From NCBI GenBank assembly GCA_964565335.1, contig CAZMEN010000001.1, positions 1 to 64,000 of the forward strand: a DNA stretch of 64,000 bases, read 5' to 3'. The notes beneath the pieces were generated by a model. The model worked only from the letters and a program-made list of their open reading frames with translations. It made no database searches and was not told where the DNA came from. This DNA comes from Litorimonas sp964565335 (GTDB lineage Bacteria > Pseudomonadota > Alphaproteobacteria > Caulobacterales > Maricaulaceae). This document shows positions 52,909 to 61,796 of the stretch, piece after piece. The translations under genes were made by a program, and so were the position numbers. The stretch's first letter is position 1; every line of letters begins with the position of its first letter.

Positions 52909-54447
52909 ATGCTCTTAAAAAATACATTGCCGCCCACTTATGAGAGTTGTTTGTTATCCGTGACTAACGGAAAGGCCAAACATGACCGGTCGTTCGATGC
53001 AATTTTCCGAGCGCTTAACCCTGCCCGCGTAACATCTATTACTGATGAAATGCGGAAGGCGCTTTGGTCAATTGAATCTCAAGGATCCGATGGATGGTGG
53101 ATGGAGTCAAAAAACATAGTCAAGCCGATACTCAAATCAATCGAGGAACGTCCTGAAATTTCGGCATTGTTTTCTGTATCATGGAACGGATATGTACGTG
53201 AAAAGGCTGTGAGGGAATGGCCTCGCGTAAACACTTCTTTTGAACTCGCTCTTCTCCTTATTCGACTAAATGATTGGGTTGAACAAGTCCGTCTAGCCGC
53301 AACTCTCAAACTTGAAACTTTTATAGCCATGCCCGTTAGCAAGAGCGGTTTAACCCAAGAAATAGTCCTTGGATGCATGGACCTTATTTTAAGTACGGAG
53401 CGTTTTGGTCGAAGCAAAGAGATAGAATTTCGAGTTCTAAATCAACTGTTGAACATGAATGAGATGCCATACGCCCTCGCTAACTACATCACTTATAATG
53501 CCCTCGACCATGCCCCAAGATACCTGAAACATGGGCTTAAAAGAGGCATTCTTGTTGACGCGTTGCCAGACATGGCAACTAAAGGCGAGCACCCAGAGGT
53601 TCGACGAATAGCGACCCACGCATTGCTAACTGGCGAATATTATTGGAAACAGAACGGCAGTATACACAAGAAAGAAATTGACCTAAAAATCAACAAAACA
53701 AAACTTGCTGCAACGGCCTTGCTTGATAAAACACCTACAGTTAAGTGCGTAGCCCTTGGCTACATTTCCCATTACAAACCCACAGATTTGCATACCGAAG
53801 AGACCTACAGGAGCCATGTAGCGGATAAGCGTTTTTCAGTCGTCGAGCGCGCAATTTACGGCTTAAAGACGCTCGGCATCAACTATGTAAATCAAGTCCG
53901 CCAGCAGATTAGTATGGGAGAGATATCGAAACGCGCGTTGGAGATACTCGGAAGATATGGGACGGTAGAAGATGGAAAACTGATATTCGGTCAACTGAAA
54001 AAAGTATCAGAAAACAACAAAATATCAGCTCTAGGGGCCGCCTCGAAACTTGGAAACAGACAAGCACAGGACGCCTTGCAAGAAATAGCTTTCGGACAAA
54101 ACTGCGATGAGGCCCGTAAAGCTTCCCATAAGTTATCCAAGATAGATTACAGCCCTGATATACGCTTAGTTTTGAATGCGATACGAAGCGACAAAGACGT
54201 AATCAAGCGTGGTAATATACGTTTATTTCCAAAGCTGACGACTATGAAATTAGCTCTAGCATTATCCGAGCTCGAGGCTTCGCCAAGGGAGGTCGATAGC
54301 CTGAACCTTTGGCAACTCCTTAGGAGAAAAAGGAATACTGGCGCGTTTTTACCGTCGGACAAGGAAATAGTTGCGCTCAAGAACAGCGTCGATAAAACCC
54401 CCTTTCTTAAGGAGGAGTTTTACAAAACGCTTGGGATAAAACTCTAA
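52909..54447 (+). CDS. Hypothetical HEAT-repeat-like protein, lone AT-richer gene
   Basis: This 512-aa protein has no signal peptide or membrane segment. It is helical, with HEAT-like units (SWNGYVREKAVREWPRV, LLIRLNDWVEQVRLAATLKLE, KGEHPEVRRIATHALLTGEYYW, EISKRALEILGRYGTVEDG). No catalytic motif is seen. Its codon use looks more AT-rich than that of the hut genes beside it, and it is flanked by long non-coding stretches, both signs of recent transfer. The function is unknown; HEAT proteins often act as scaffolds or bind nucleic acid. Confidence 0.75.
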   Translation: MLLKNTLPPTYESCLLSVTNGKAKHDRSFDAIFRALNPARVTSITDEMRKALWSIESQGSDGWWMESKNIVKPILKSIEERPEISALFSVSWNGYVREKAVREWPRVNTSFELALLLIRLNDWVEQVRLAATLKLETFIAMPVSKSGLTQEIVLGCMDLILSTERFGRSKEIEFRVLNQLLNMNEMPYALANYITYNALDHAPRYLKHGLKRGILVDALPDMATKGEHPEVRRIATHALLTGEYYWKQNGSIHKKEIDLKINKTKLAATALLDKTPTVKCVALGYISHYKPTDLHTEETYRSHVADKRFSVVERAIYGLKTLGINYVNQVRQQISMGEISKRALEILGRYGTVEDGKLIFGQLKKVSENNKISALGAASKLGNRQAQDALQEIAFGQNCDEARKASHKLSKIDYSPDIRLVLNAIRSDKDVIKRGNIRLFPKLTTMKLALALSELEASPREVDSLNLWQLLRRKRNTGAFLPSDKEIVALKNSVDKTPFLKEEFYKTLGIKL

Positions 54448-54550
54448 CGTGAGGTATTTATAAGCCCCTTAATCATTAGATGGACAATCCTAAATGTTGA
54501 TTTTGCGAAGATGAAGGTCCAAAATTCCGCCTAAAACGGTAGGCTCATAC

Positions 54551-55519
54551 TTACGCCGAACAACTCCCGCCGCCTAAAACGCAAAAGCTCGCGCAATAGG
54601 GATGGTTGAGAGAGACCGCTTTTCGCGCTTCTTTCAGTGTGCCTCCTAATTCAAAACGCTCATCATAAGGAATAAGGGTGCAAGCCACGACGGCGGCTGT
54701 TCCCGCACCTTTGCGCTTAACAACCATACGGCTGTTTGAGCACATTTGTGCGGACGGTGATGTGTTCAGAATATCCCAACACGCTGTTGTGATTTCGGGC
54801 GGATCATCCCCCTCTTTCATTTCGGGAAATAAGACCAAACACGATGTGTCCGCTGGGTCTATACCAAGTTTGTAATCCTCAATAATTTGGGCGTAGCCTG
54901 CCCGCGAAACGGTCTCTTCTTCGCCCCAAACGGTGCGGCCTGCCAAATCAATTTCAAAGCCTTCTTCGGCCAACCAATGCAAGCCAATCATGGCCGAAGA
55001 AAACGCCCCCTGCCCCCGTTCCGCGTCATGTAAATCTTGCGAGTAATGATCGAGGCTGACGCGAAAACGCATTTGCGCATTATAGCGTGTTTGCAAAGCT
55101 TTAAGAGCCTTTTGAACGCGTGCGCGCATGAGTGGTTTCATGGCGTTGGTGAGGATAAGTGCGTCGTGACCGCGGCTAACTGCGGCCTCTATCATGCCCG
55201 CCATCTCCGGCGCGAGAAAAGGCTCCCCGCCCGTAAAGCCAATTTCAATTCCGCGCTCACCCGCTGCGCTCAGCTCCTCCAAATAAGGTACGACATCATC
55301 GACGGTCAGATAAACAAGGCGGTCATTTTTTGGGGAGCTTTCAATGTAACAATTCAAACACTCAATATTACACAATGTGCCCGTATTAAACCAAAGCGTC
55401 TTCGTCCCGTCATATTTAACCCAAGCGCGCGTTTCGCCCTTGGCTGTTTTGTGCGGATCTGAAAATTTGGTCTTTGGCGCTGCGTCTAGGATGTTCGAAA
55501 CCTCGAATAAGTCGAAAAT
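54551..55519 (-). CDS. Radical SAM protein with no canonical start codon
   Basis: The protein carries a radical-SAM cluster motif CNIECLNC (CX3CX2C) after LWFNTGTL, a GGE motif in IGFTGGEPFLAPE, and a Cys-rich C-terminus (HPYCASFCVLGGGSCSA) that may hold an extra cluster. The only canonical start after the upstream stop (55541-55543) is a TTG (55375) lying on the cluster motif itself, which would delete the first strand. Homology-like sequence continues upstream (LFEVSNILDAAPKTKFSDPHKT). I therefore place the start at an ATT (55519), an inference. Sequence error or decay are alternatives. Substrate unknown. Confidence 0.7.
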   Translation of the reverse strand: MFDLFEVSNILDAAPKTKFSDPHKTAKGETRAWVKYDGTKTLWFNTGTLCNIECLNCYIESSPKNDRLVYLTVDDVVPYLEELSAAGERGIEIGFTGGEPFLAPEMAGMIEAAVSRGHDALILTNAMKPLMRARVQKALKALQTRYNAQMRFRVSLDHYSQDLHDAERGQGAFSSAMIGLHWLAEEGFEIDLAGRTVWGEEETVSRAGYAQIIEDYKLGIDPADTSCLVLFPEMKEGDDPPEITTACWDILNTSPSAQMCSNSRMVVKRKGAGTAAVVACTLIPYDERFELGGTLKEARKAVSLNHPYCASFCVLGGGSCSA

Positions 55520-55663
55520 AGATATGACCGCTATACAGGGTTATTCTTCTTTTCCAAGTCAGGGATGGTGAGCCGCCCTCAGCCAGCCCCACTAGTCCGC
55601 TTTCGGGTGGGTAGCTTGACAACCCCTAAGTGTTAATTGATAAAAATACTCGAAAGGAATTTT

Positions 55664-57157
55664 ATGCGTTTTTTGTTAATTATGTGCCTTTGGGTATTGG
55701 GCACTTTACCGGCTTCGGCCGCTTGGGTTGAGGCAAAGTCAGAAAATTTTATCTTCGCCGGAGATGTGTCTGAAAAACGCGCGAAATTAATTATCAGCGA
55801 ATTGGAAGAATATCGCACGACGATCTTTAACCTTTTCAAATGGGGCGCAGAAACTGAATTAGTCCCCGTGCGGGTCTATGCGGTTGAGGACTCCAAAGAC
55901 ATCGAAGATATTACCGGCAATGAATGGGCAAGCGGAATTTATACATCAACCGACGAAGGGCCCGTCTTTATCATTAGCGTCAAAGGCGGCTTTCGGCGCG
56001 GCAGCCCAGCGCGCAATACGGCCTATCACGAATATACCCACCACCTCATCAATATGTATAGCGGCACGATTTATCCGCAATGGTATAATGAAGGCATGGC
56101 CGAGTATCTATCCACCTTTGATGCACGTAACAGCAAACTCATCAAAATTGGGCTGCCAAATAAATATCGATCACTGGCGTTAAGCCGAAAGAATTGGTTG
56201 GATACGGCTCTGATTGTCAATGCGGTCAGAAGCTACCCTTGGCGAAATGGCGGGGCAAATTCTGCCGTCATCGATCAATTTTATGCGCAAGCTTGGCTTG
56301 CCACACATTATATTCAATCGACGCCCGAGATGACTGAAAAACTCATAGATTATATGCGCCTCATCAACTCAGAATATCGCCCCGCGCAAGCCTTTGAGAA
56401 ATCTTTTGGTATGACGACTGCGGAATTTGAAGGTGTTTTGAAAAACTATTATAAGCGCAACAAATTTATGACCTTACGGGTGAGCCTCGACGAAGGATAT
56501 GCGCCCGAAGCCGTTTCTACCCGTAAGCTATCTAAAGGCGAGCGTCACTTCCATTTCGCTGAAGCTATTCGGCGCTATGGCCGCAATAAAGACTCATTTG
56601 AACGCGCGGAGGGTTACTACCAAAAAGCACTCGCAGAGGGCGGGCCAAAAGCGCAAATCGCCGCTTCCCGCGCGATTGTGGCTCTCGGACTTGAGAAAGA
56701 AGACGCTGCCAAGAGGTTTGCGAAAGACGCTCTTACGCTTGCGCCGAATGATAGCCGTACACTGCATATTGCGGGACATGTCGGCGTTCATACCTTTAAG
56801 GACACAGGCCTGACGACAAGCGAGGAACAATTAGAAACGGCGCGGGACAATTTGATAAAAGCCATGAAGGCCGACCCGCGAAACATCCAGGCCCATTATG
56901 ATTACGCCATGAGCTATTTTCTCTCTAGCCAAGAACCGAATAAACAAGCCCTTAGTTCTGCTGAAGAAACTTTATACTATTACAGAGGCCGCAGTTTCAT
57001 TGATCATAATTTGCCGATTGCGCAGCTTTTAATGGAGGCAGGCAGGACTGACCTCGCAAAATATGTTTTTAAACGCGCCACTGTTTGGTCAAATGCTCGA
57101 AGCAATAGAAGTACGGCGGAAAGACAATTACAGAGAGCCCTGACACAATCCCCATAA
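55664..57157 (+). CDS. Exported gluzincin-type metallopeptidase with TPR-like C-terminus
   Basis: This 497-aa protein has a signal peptide (MRFLLIMCLWVLGTLPASAA) and an HExxH motif in TAYHEYTHHLINMYSG (near 125), with the downstream Glu in YNEGMAEYLSTFD, as in peptidase MA-like (DUF1570-type) proteins. Residues 270-490 contain TPR-like helices (AEGYYQKALAEGGPKAQIAASRAIVALG; AHYDYAMSYFLSSQ). AAGGA precedes the ATG at 55664. The substrate is unknown. It is divergent from the radical-SAM gene. Confidence 0.82.
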   Translation: MRFLLIMCLWVLGTLPASAAWVEAKSENFIFAGDVSEKRAKLIISELEEYRTTIFNLFKWGAETELVPVRVYAVEDSKDIEDITGNEWASGIYTSTDEGPVFIISVKGGFRRGSPARNTAYHEYTHHLINMYSGTIYPQWYNEGMAEYLSTFDARNSKLIKIGLPNKYRSLALSRKNWLDTALIVNAVRSYPWRNGGANSAVIDQFYAQAWLATHYIQSTPEMTEKLIDYMRLINSEYRPAQAFEKSFGMTTAEFEGVLKNYYKRNKFMTLRVSLDEGYAPEAVSTRKLSKGERHFHFAEAIRRYGRNKDSFERAEGYYQKALAEGGPKAQIAASRAIVALGLEKEDAAKRFAKDALTLAPNDSRTLHIAGHVGVHTFKDTGLTTSEEQLETARDNLIKAMKADPRNIQAHYDYAMSYFLSSQEPNKQALSSAEETLYYYRGRSFIDHNLPIAQLLMEAGRTDLAKYVFKRATVWSNARSNRSTAERQLQRALTQSP

Positions 57158-57340
57158 TGCCGATACTCCCTTAATCTTAGGGAAATTTTGCGGACATTTG
57201 CCTTGAATAAAAATCCGTTCACGCAACAAGTTTCCAACGTCATGAAGCAAAGACCCGCTCGGTAAAAGATAAAGCAAGCCCTAAAGATAGAGTTCCGCTT
57301 TTACCTTTCCCTTAAACGCTGCGCGAACTAAAGCCTCTTC

Positions 57341-58510
57341 ATGTCATTTGATGTTATTATCATAGGCGCGGGCGCCGCTGGACTCATGTGCGCGGGGCGC
57401 GCTGTTCAACGGGGTCTTAAGGTCCTTGTATTGGATCACGCAAAAAAGCCGGGAGAGAAAATTCGTATCAGCGGCGGGGGACGGTGCAACTTCACGAATA
57501 TTCACTGCACAGCTGATAATTTCATCTCGCAAAACCCGCATTTTGCGCGCTCCGCTCTGGCCCGTTACACGCCGCAGGATTTTATTGACCTCGTAAACCG
57601 TTACAAAATTGCTTGGCATGAAAAGACAAAAGGTCAGCTCTTTTGCGATAACAGCTCCCAACAGATTATTGATATGCTTTTGGTCGAGGCGGATAGCATG
57701 ACATTGCGGTTGGAGGCGGAGGTTCTTGGCGTCGATAAATATGAAGCAGGCTTCGTCGTCACCACCGCCCGCGAAGCCATCGAATGTCAATCCGTCGTAG
57801 TGGCCTGCGGCGGACCGAGCATTCCAAAAATGGGAGCCTCGCGCTTTGGGTATGAACTCGCCAAGCGTTTCGAGTTGCCCGTTATTGAGCCCGTCCCCGC
57901 CCTCGTGCCGTTGACATTTACGGGGGACTTAAAAGACCCTATTGCCGCTTTATCCGGCGTCAGCACTGATACGATTGTGAGCCATCCGGATCATAGTTTT
58001 GAAGAAGCGCTGCTTTTTACCCATCGCGGCCTTTCTGGTCCGGCAATATTGCAAATCTCCTCTTATTGGTCTCCGGGCGACTCCATTACGGTCAATCTTA
58101 CCCCCAAGGCAGATATCTTGTCTGAATTGAAAACGGCACGAACGCATACGCCTAAGATCAGCCCTGAAAATTGGTTGAGCCAGTATTTGCCCAAACGCCT
58201 CGCTGCATATTTTGCAGGCCACATCAAACAGATCCGTCTGGCAGATATGAGCGATGCGGCGCTGAATAATTTGGCTCTCATGATCAATCACTGGCATATT
58301 ACACCCGCCGGAAGTGAAGGGTTTCGTAAAGCGGAAGTCACAAAGGGCGGCGTCGATACAAATGTTTTATCGTCTAAAACGATGGAGGTGAAAGCTATCC
58401 CCGGGCTTTATTTCATCGGAGAAGTTGTCGATGTCACAGGGCATTTAGGCGGTCACAATTTCCAATGGGCGTGGGCCAGCGGCATGGCTTGCGCGAACGC
58501 GCTGAACTAA
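57341..58510 (+). CDS. BaiN/HI0933-family NAD(P)/FAD-dependent oxidoreductase
   Basis: This 389-aa flavoprotein has a dinucleotide fold (DVIIIGAGAAGLMCAGRA), then the family's GEKIRISGGGRCNFTN (near 38), VVACGGPSIPKMGASRFGYELAKRF (near 150), FTHRGLSGPAILQISSYW (near 227) and the C-terminal GLYFIGEVVDVTGHLGGHNFQWAWASGM. Substrates of most members are unknown. Confidence 0.92.
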   Translation: MSFDVIIIGAGAAGLMCAGRAVQRGLKVLVLDHAKKPGEKIRISGGGRCNFTNIHCTADNFISQNPHFARSALARYTPQDFIDLVNRYKIAWHEKTKGQLFCDNSSQQIIDMLLVEADSMTLRLEAEVLGVDKYEAGFVVTTAREAIECQSVVVACGGPSIPKMGASRFGYELAKRFELPVIEPVPALVPLTFTGDLKDPIAALSGVSTDTIVSHPDHSFEEALLFTHRGLSGPAILQISSYWSPGDSITVNLTPKADILSELKTARTHTPKISPENWLSQYLPKRLAAYFAGHIKQIRLADMSDAALNNLALMINHWHITPAGSEGFRKAEVTKGGVDTNVLSSKTMEVKAIPGLYFIGEVVDVTGHLGGHNFQWAWASGMACANALN

Positions 58511-58518
58511 GCCTTACT

Positions 58519-59271
58519 CTAAAAAATTCCATCATAGAGAAGCTTGCACCCCGTCAAGAAAATTAAACCGTATATGATGCGGTAGAACAACACTTGATCG
58601 ATCCGTTTTAATAACCATACACCGATAAAAACACCGATTGGCGCAAGCGGAATAAGCATGGCGGAAGTTTTAAGGTTGGTTGCATCAAATTGCCCCAAGG
58701 CGGCATAGGGAATAACTTTTACGGCATTCACAATCGTAAAAAATACGACGGCCGTACCAGCATAAACCTGTTTCTCCAATTTATGCGGGATGGCATAGGC
58801 TTGAAAGGGCGGGCCGCCTGCATGAGCGATAAAACTAGTGAAACCAGCGGTAAGCCCTGCAATGGCGCCCAAGGGTTTGTTCCATAACATCGATTTTTTT
58901 GGGCGGCGCTTTGAAACAGCTCCTGCGACCGCATAAACAGGAAAGAGAATGGCAATCATTCCTACCACAATGCGCGCTATGTCATCATTGACATGCCCGG
59001 CTAAAAGGCCGCCCACAGCAATGCCCACCAAAGCACCCGGCAATGTAAGCCAGAGAAGTCTTTTGCTCCACGTTTTACGGTAAGCCCATAAACTTACCCA
59101 ATCCATTACAATCAGAATAGGCAACATAATGCCCGCGGCTTGGATAGGTGATGTTGTGAGCGCCATAAGCGGTACGGCAAAGAGAGCCAATCCGCCAAAT
59201 CCGCCTTTTGAAATACCCGTTACAAGAACGGCAATTACAGCGGTGACCCAAAATATCGGATTGTCAATCAT
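58519..59271 (-). CDS. TauE/SafE-family membrane permease
   Basis: This 250-aa membrane protein has about eight segments in two repeats and the family's GISKGGFGGLALFAVPLMAL (near 20) and AGLTAGFTSFIAHAGGPPFQAYAIP (near 138). TauE/SafE proteins export sulfite or organosulfonates. A GTG two codons upstream is an alternative start. It is convergent with the BaiN-like gene and divergent from pxpA. Confidence 0.92.
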   Translation of the reverse strand: MIDNPIFWVTAVIAVLVTGISKGGFGGLALFAVPLMALTTSPIQAAGIMLPILIVMDWVSLWAYRKTWSKRLLWLTLPGALVGIAVGGLLAGHVNDDIARIVVGMIAILFPVYAVAGAVSKRRPKKSMLWNKPLGAIAGLTAGFTSFIAHAGGPPFQAYAIPHKLEKQVYAGTAVVFFTIVNAVKVIPYAALGQFDATNLKTSAMLIPLAPIGVFIGVWLLKRIDQVLFYRIIYGLIFLTGCKLLYDGIF

Positions 59272-59315
59272 AAGCACTCATGACGTTTCGTTTAGGGATA
59301 GTCTAATGCAAATTT

Positions 59316-59334
59316 GGAGGTTAAGATGATTTGA
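59316..59334 (+). promoter_or_regulatory. Shine-Dalgarno site feeding a two-codon minimal ORF before pxpA
   Basis: GGAGG (59316-59320) is ideally spaced for an ATG at 59326, which reads ATG-ATT-TGA and stops directly before, and in frame with, the pxpA ATG (59335). The pxpA starts themselves (59335 or 59341) are 14 and 20 bases from GGAGG, too far for ordinary initiation. Confidence 0.45.
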
Positions 59335-60108
59335 ATGAATATGATCGATTTAAATGCTGACATTGGCGAAGCCAACACCCCAGAATGGGTTAAAGCCGAA
59401 GCCGATATTTTGTCTTTTGTCAGTTCAGTTAATATTGCCTGCGGCGGCCACGCCGGAGACGCAAGCTCTATGCGGCGCACAGTGAAAAACGCGCTGGCAA
59501 ACAACGTTGTCGTCGGCGCGCACCCCGCTTACCCTGACAAGGATAATTTCGGGCGAGTATCCATGACATTGGGCAAAGATATATCCTCTCGAAACCTTAA
59601 AAAAAGCCTGACCCAACAAATCGTATCGCTAGCAGAAATCGCGTTCTCGGAAAATGTCGAATTACGTTATGTGAAGCCTCATGGCGCTTTATACAATGAT
59701 GCGGTCAAAGACGCGGAGAAGGCTAATATCGTCGCGCAAGTTATTTATGACATCGACCCCAATCTGGCTTTACTCGGCGGCCCGCATTCTGAGATGGAGA
59801 AAGCCGCCAAGAATTTTGGGCTGCGGTTCATCGCCGAAGGATTTATAGACCGCCGTTATACAGATGACGGGCATTTATTAAGCCGCGCCATAGACGGCGC
59901 CGTCCTGAAAGAGGATGCAGAGAGAATATCTCAAGCCATAGATATCGCCGCTCGTCAGCAGGTGAAAACGAACAGCGGAGACACTCTATCAATCAATGTC
60001 GGTTCGCTCTGCGTGCATGGTGACAGCCCCGGCGCGGTTAAGACCGCCAGAAAAGCCAGAAAAGCGCTTGAAAACCATGGCCTGACCGTAAAGTCTTTCG
60101 TAACATAG
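59335..60108 (+). CDS. pxpA: 5-oxoprolinase subunit A (LamB/YcsF family)
   Basis: This 257-aa protein has the YcsF core: IDLNADIGE (near 4), VSSVNIACGGHAGDASSMRRTVKNAL, GAHPAYPDKDNFGR, LRYVKPHGALYNDAV (near 105) and FIAEGFIDRRYTDDGHLLSR (near 165). With PxpB and PxpC it hydrolyses 5-oxoproline to glutamate using ATP. The same strand carries pxpB and pxpC next. Confidence 0.94.
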   Translation: MNMIDLNADIGEANTPEWVKAEADILSFVSSVNIACGGHAGDASSMRRTVKNALANNVVVGAHPAYPDKDNFGRVSMTLGKDISSRNLKKSLTQQIVSLAEIAFSENVELRYVKPHGALYNDAVKDAEKANIVAQVIYDIDPNLALLGGPHSEMEKAAKNFGLRFIAEGFIDRRYTDDGHLLSRAIDGAVLKEDAERISQAIDIAARQQVKTNSGDTLSINVGSLCVHGDSPGAVKTARKARKALENHGLTVKSFVT

Positions 60109-60153
60109 CTTATTGGCACACCGCAGAATCAGCTGCAAAAGGGTTATCCATTC

Positions 60154-60840
60154 ATGTCGCTCAGACCGAAAACCTCGAAATTGGAACCTCGCATCGAACC
60201 TTATGGAGATTATGCTGTTCTGGTGTCCTATGATGTTGAGGGGTATTCTGAGAAAGCTTGTAAAACTGTGCACCGTTTGGCGGACGTTTTACGGGGTGGA
60301 AAAAATTGGACGAATGTCATTCCGGCCTATGACAGCTTAATGCTGACCTTTAATCCGGCAGGTCTCAGCACTGCCTCTGCAGTACAGACCGTCAAACGCG
60401 CCCTCTCTCATGTTGAAAAATCGAAACGCGAGCGCAAGCCGAAGCCCATTGATATTCCAGTTTTTTATGGCGGCGAGAATGGTCCAGATATGGAAACGAT
60501 TTGCAAAAGCGCCAAGCTCTCGGAAAATCAGGTGATAAAACGTCACAGCGCCAATGTTTACCGTGTTTGCATGATGGGCTTCATCCCTGGCTTCACCTTT
60601 TTGTCTGCTACGGATAAAAAACTCCACCACCCCCGACTGAAAACGCCGCGTGCCAACGTGGCGGCCGGATCCATCGGAATTGCGAACTGGCAGACAGGCA
60701 TTTACGGACTTGAAAGCCCCGGCGGGTGGCAGATTATTGGCCGCACCCCTTTGAACATTTTTGATGCCAAACGCGACGATCCTTTTGCGTTAAAGGCGGG
60801 CGATATTGTGCGCTTTATTCCCCAAGGGAGCGCGTCATGA
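60154..60840 (+). CDS. pxpB: 5-oxoprolinase subunit B (KipI family)
   Basis: This 228-aa protein shows IEPYGDYAVLVSYDVEGYSEKA at the N-terminus, FNPAGLSTASAVQTVKRAL, IDIPVFYGGENGPDMETICK (near 105), VYRVCMMGFIPGFTFLSATD (near 135) and ESPGGWQIIGRTPLNIFDAKRDDPFALKAGDIVRF. These are the KipI/carboxyltransferase domain motifs. It overlaps pxpC by 4 bases (ATGA). Confidence 0.94.
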   Translation: MSLRPKTSKLEPRIEPYGDYAVLVSYDVEGYSEKACKTVHRLADVLRGGKNWTNVIPAYDSLMLTFNPAGLSTASAVQTVKRALSHVEKSKRERKPKPIDIPVFYGGENGPDMETICKSAKLSENQVIKRHSANVYRVCMMGFIPGFTFLSATDKKLHHPRLKTPRANVAAGSIGIANWQTGIYGLESPGGWQIIGRTPLNIFDAKRDDPFALKAGDIVRFIPQGSAS

Positions 60841-61784
60841 GCAATGTCTTAATGACCGTTTTAAACGGCGGGGCACATACAACATTACAGGATGCTGGAC
60901 GTCCCGGATATCGCCATTTAGGCATTCCAAGAAGCGGCGCGGCCGACCGCCTGTCTTTTGCCATTGCGAATTACCTTGTCGGCAATGACTGGGACGCTCC
61001 TGCATTGGAATGCACACTAGGAGGGCTCCATCTCCGGTTTGAAAAGGATACACAAATTGCCATTTCTGGGGCCGAGATGTGGGCTCAGATTAACGGCATG
61101 AACATTCAAATGAACCGAGCATTGCCCGTTAAGAAAGGCGACATTCTTACCTTCAGTTTCGCTCGCATCGGCTGCCGTGCCTATATCGCGGCAAAAGGCG
61201 GATTAGTGGGGCAATCTTTTTTACAATCCGTATCAACCTACGCGCCTGCGAAACTCGGCGGGCTTGACGGCCGCGCCTATCGCGTCGGTGATATCATTGC
61301 GGGTGCCAATCAGGACAATAAAGGCCCGCAATCTCTACCCACAGGTTACACGCCGATTATGTCCCGCCACATCGTATTGCGTGCGCGCTCTGTTTCTGAA
61401 TGGGATAGGCTCAGCCCAAATGCACAGCGTTATATGTACACCTCTCCTTTTTTGACCACGCAAGACACAGACCGAATGGGAGCCAGATTGATTGGCGATC
61501 AGATTGATTTGATAGATCCGTCCCCACTTGTCAGCGGCCCTATTCTGCCGGGAACATTACAAGTCCCGCCTGACGGAAAACCGATTTTGGCGATGACAGA
61601 CGGGCATTGCACAGGCGGCTATGCGCGCGCGCTACAAGTTATTTCAGCTGATCAATGGCTTCTCGGTCAAATCGCGCCCGGGTCACCCGTCAGCTTCAGA
61701 CGATGCTTCGTCGAAGAGGCCGCGGATATTTTGAAAGGCCGCAATGCCTTTTATGCGGGCCTTATTCCAGGGTTTCGGTTTTAA
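60837..61784 (+). CDS. pxpC: 5-oxoprolinase subunit C (KipA, biotin-dependent carboxyltransferase-like)
   Basis: This 315-aa protein carries TTLQDAGRPGYRHLGIPRSGAADRLSFAIANYLVGN at the N-terminus and GTLQVPPDGKPILAMTDGHCTGGYARALQVI (near 240-270), both typical of KipA. It completes the PxpABC complex. It is followed 12 bases later by the pabB-pabC fusion. Confidence 0.94.
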   Translation: MSNVLMTVLNGGAHTTLQDAGRPGYRHLGIPRSGAADRLSFAIANYLVGNDWDAPALECTLGGLHLRFEKDTQIAISGAEMWAQINGMNIQMNRALPVKKGDILTFSFARIGCRAYIAAKGGLVGQSFLQSVSTYAPAKLGGLDGRAYRVGDIIAGANQDNKGPQSLPTGYTPIMSRHIVLRARSVSEWDRLSPNAQRYMYTSPFLTTQDTDRMGARLIGDQIDLIDPSPLVSGPILPGTLQVPPDGKPILAMTDGHCTGGYARALQVISADQWLLGQIAPGSPVSFRRCFVEEAADILKGRNAFYAGLIPGFRF

Positions 61785-61796
61785 ACCCGACCTCAT

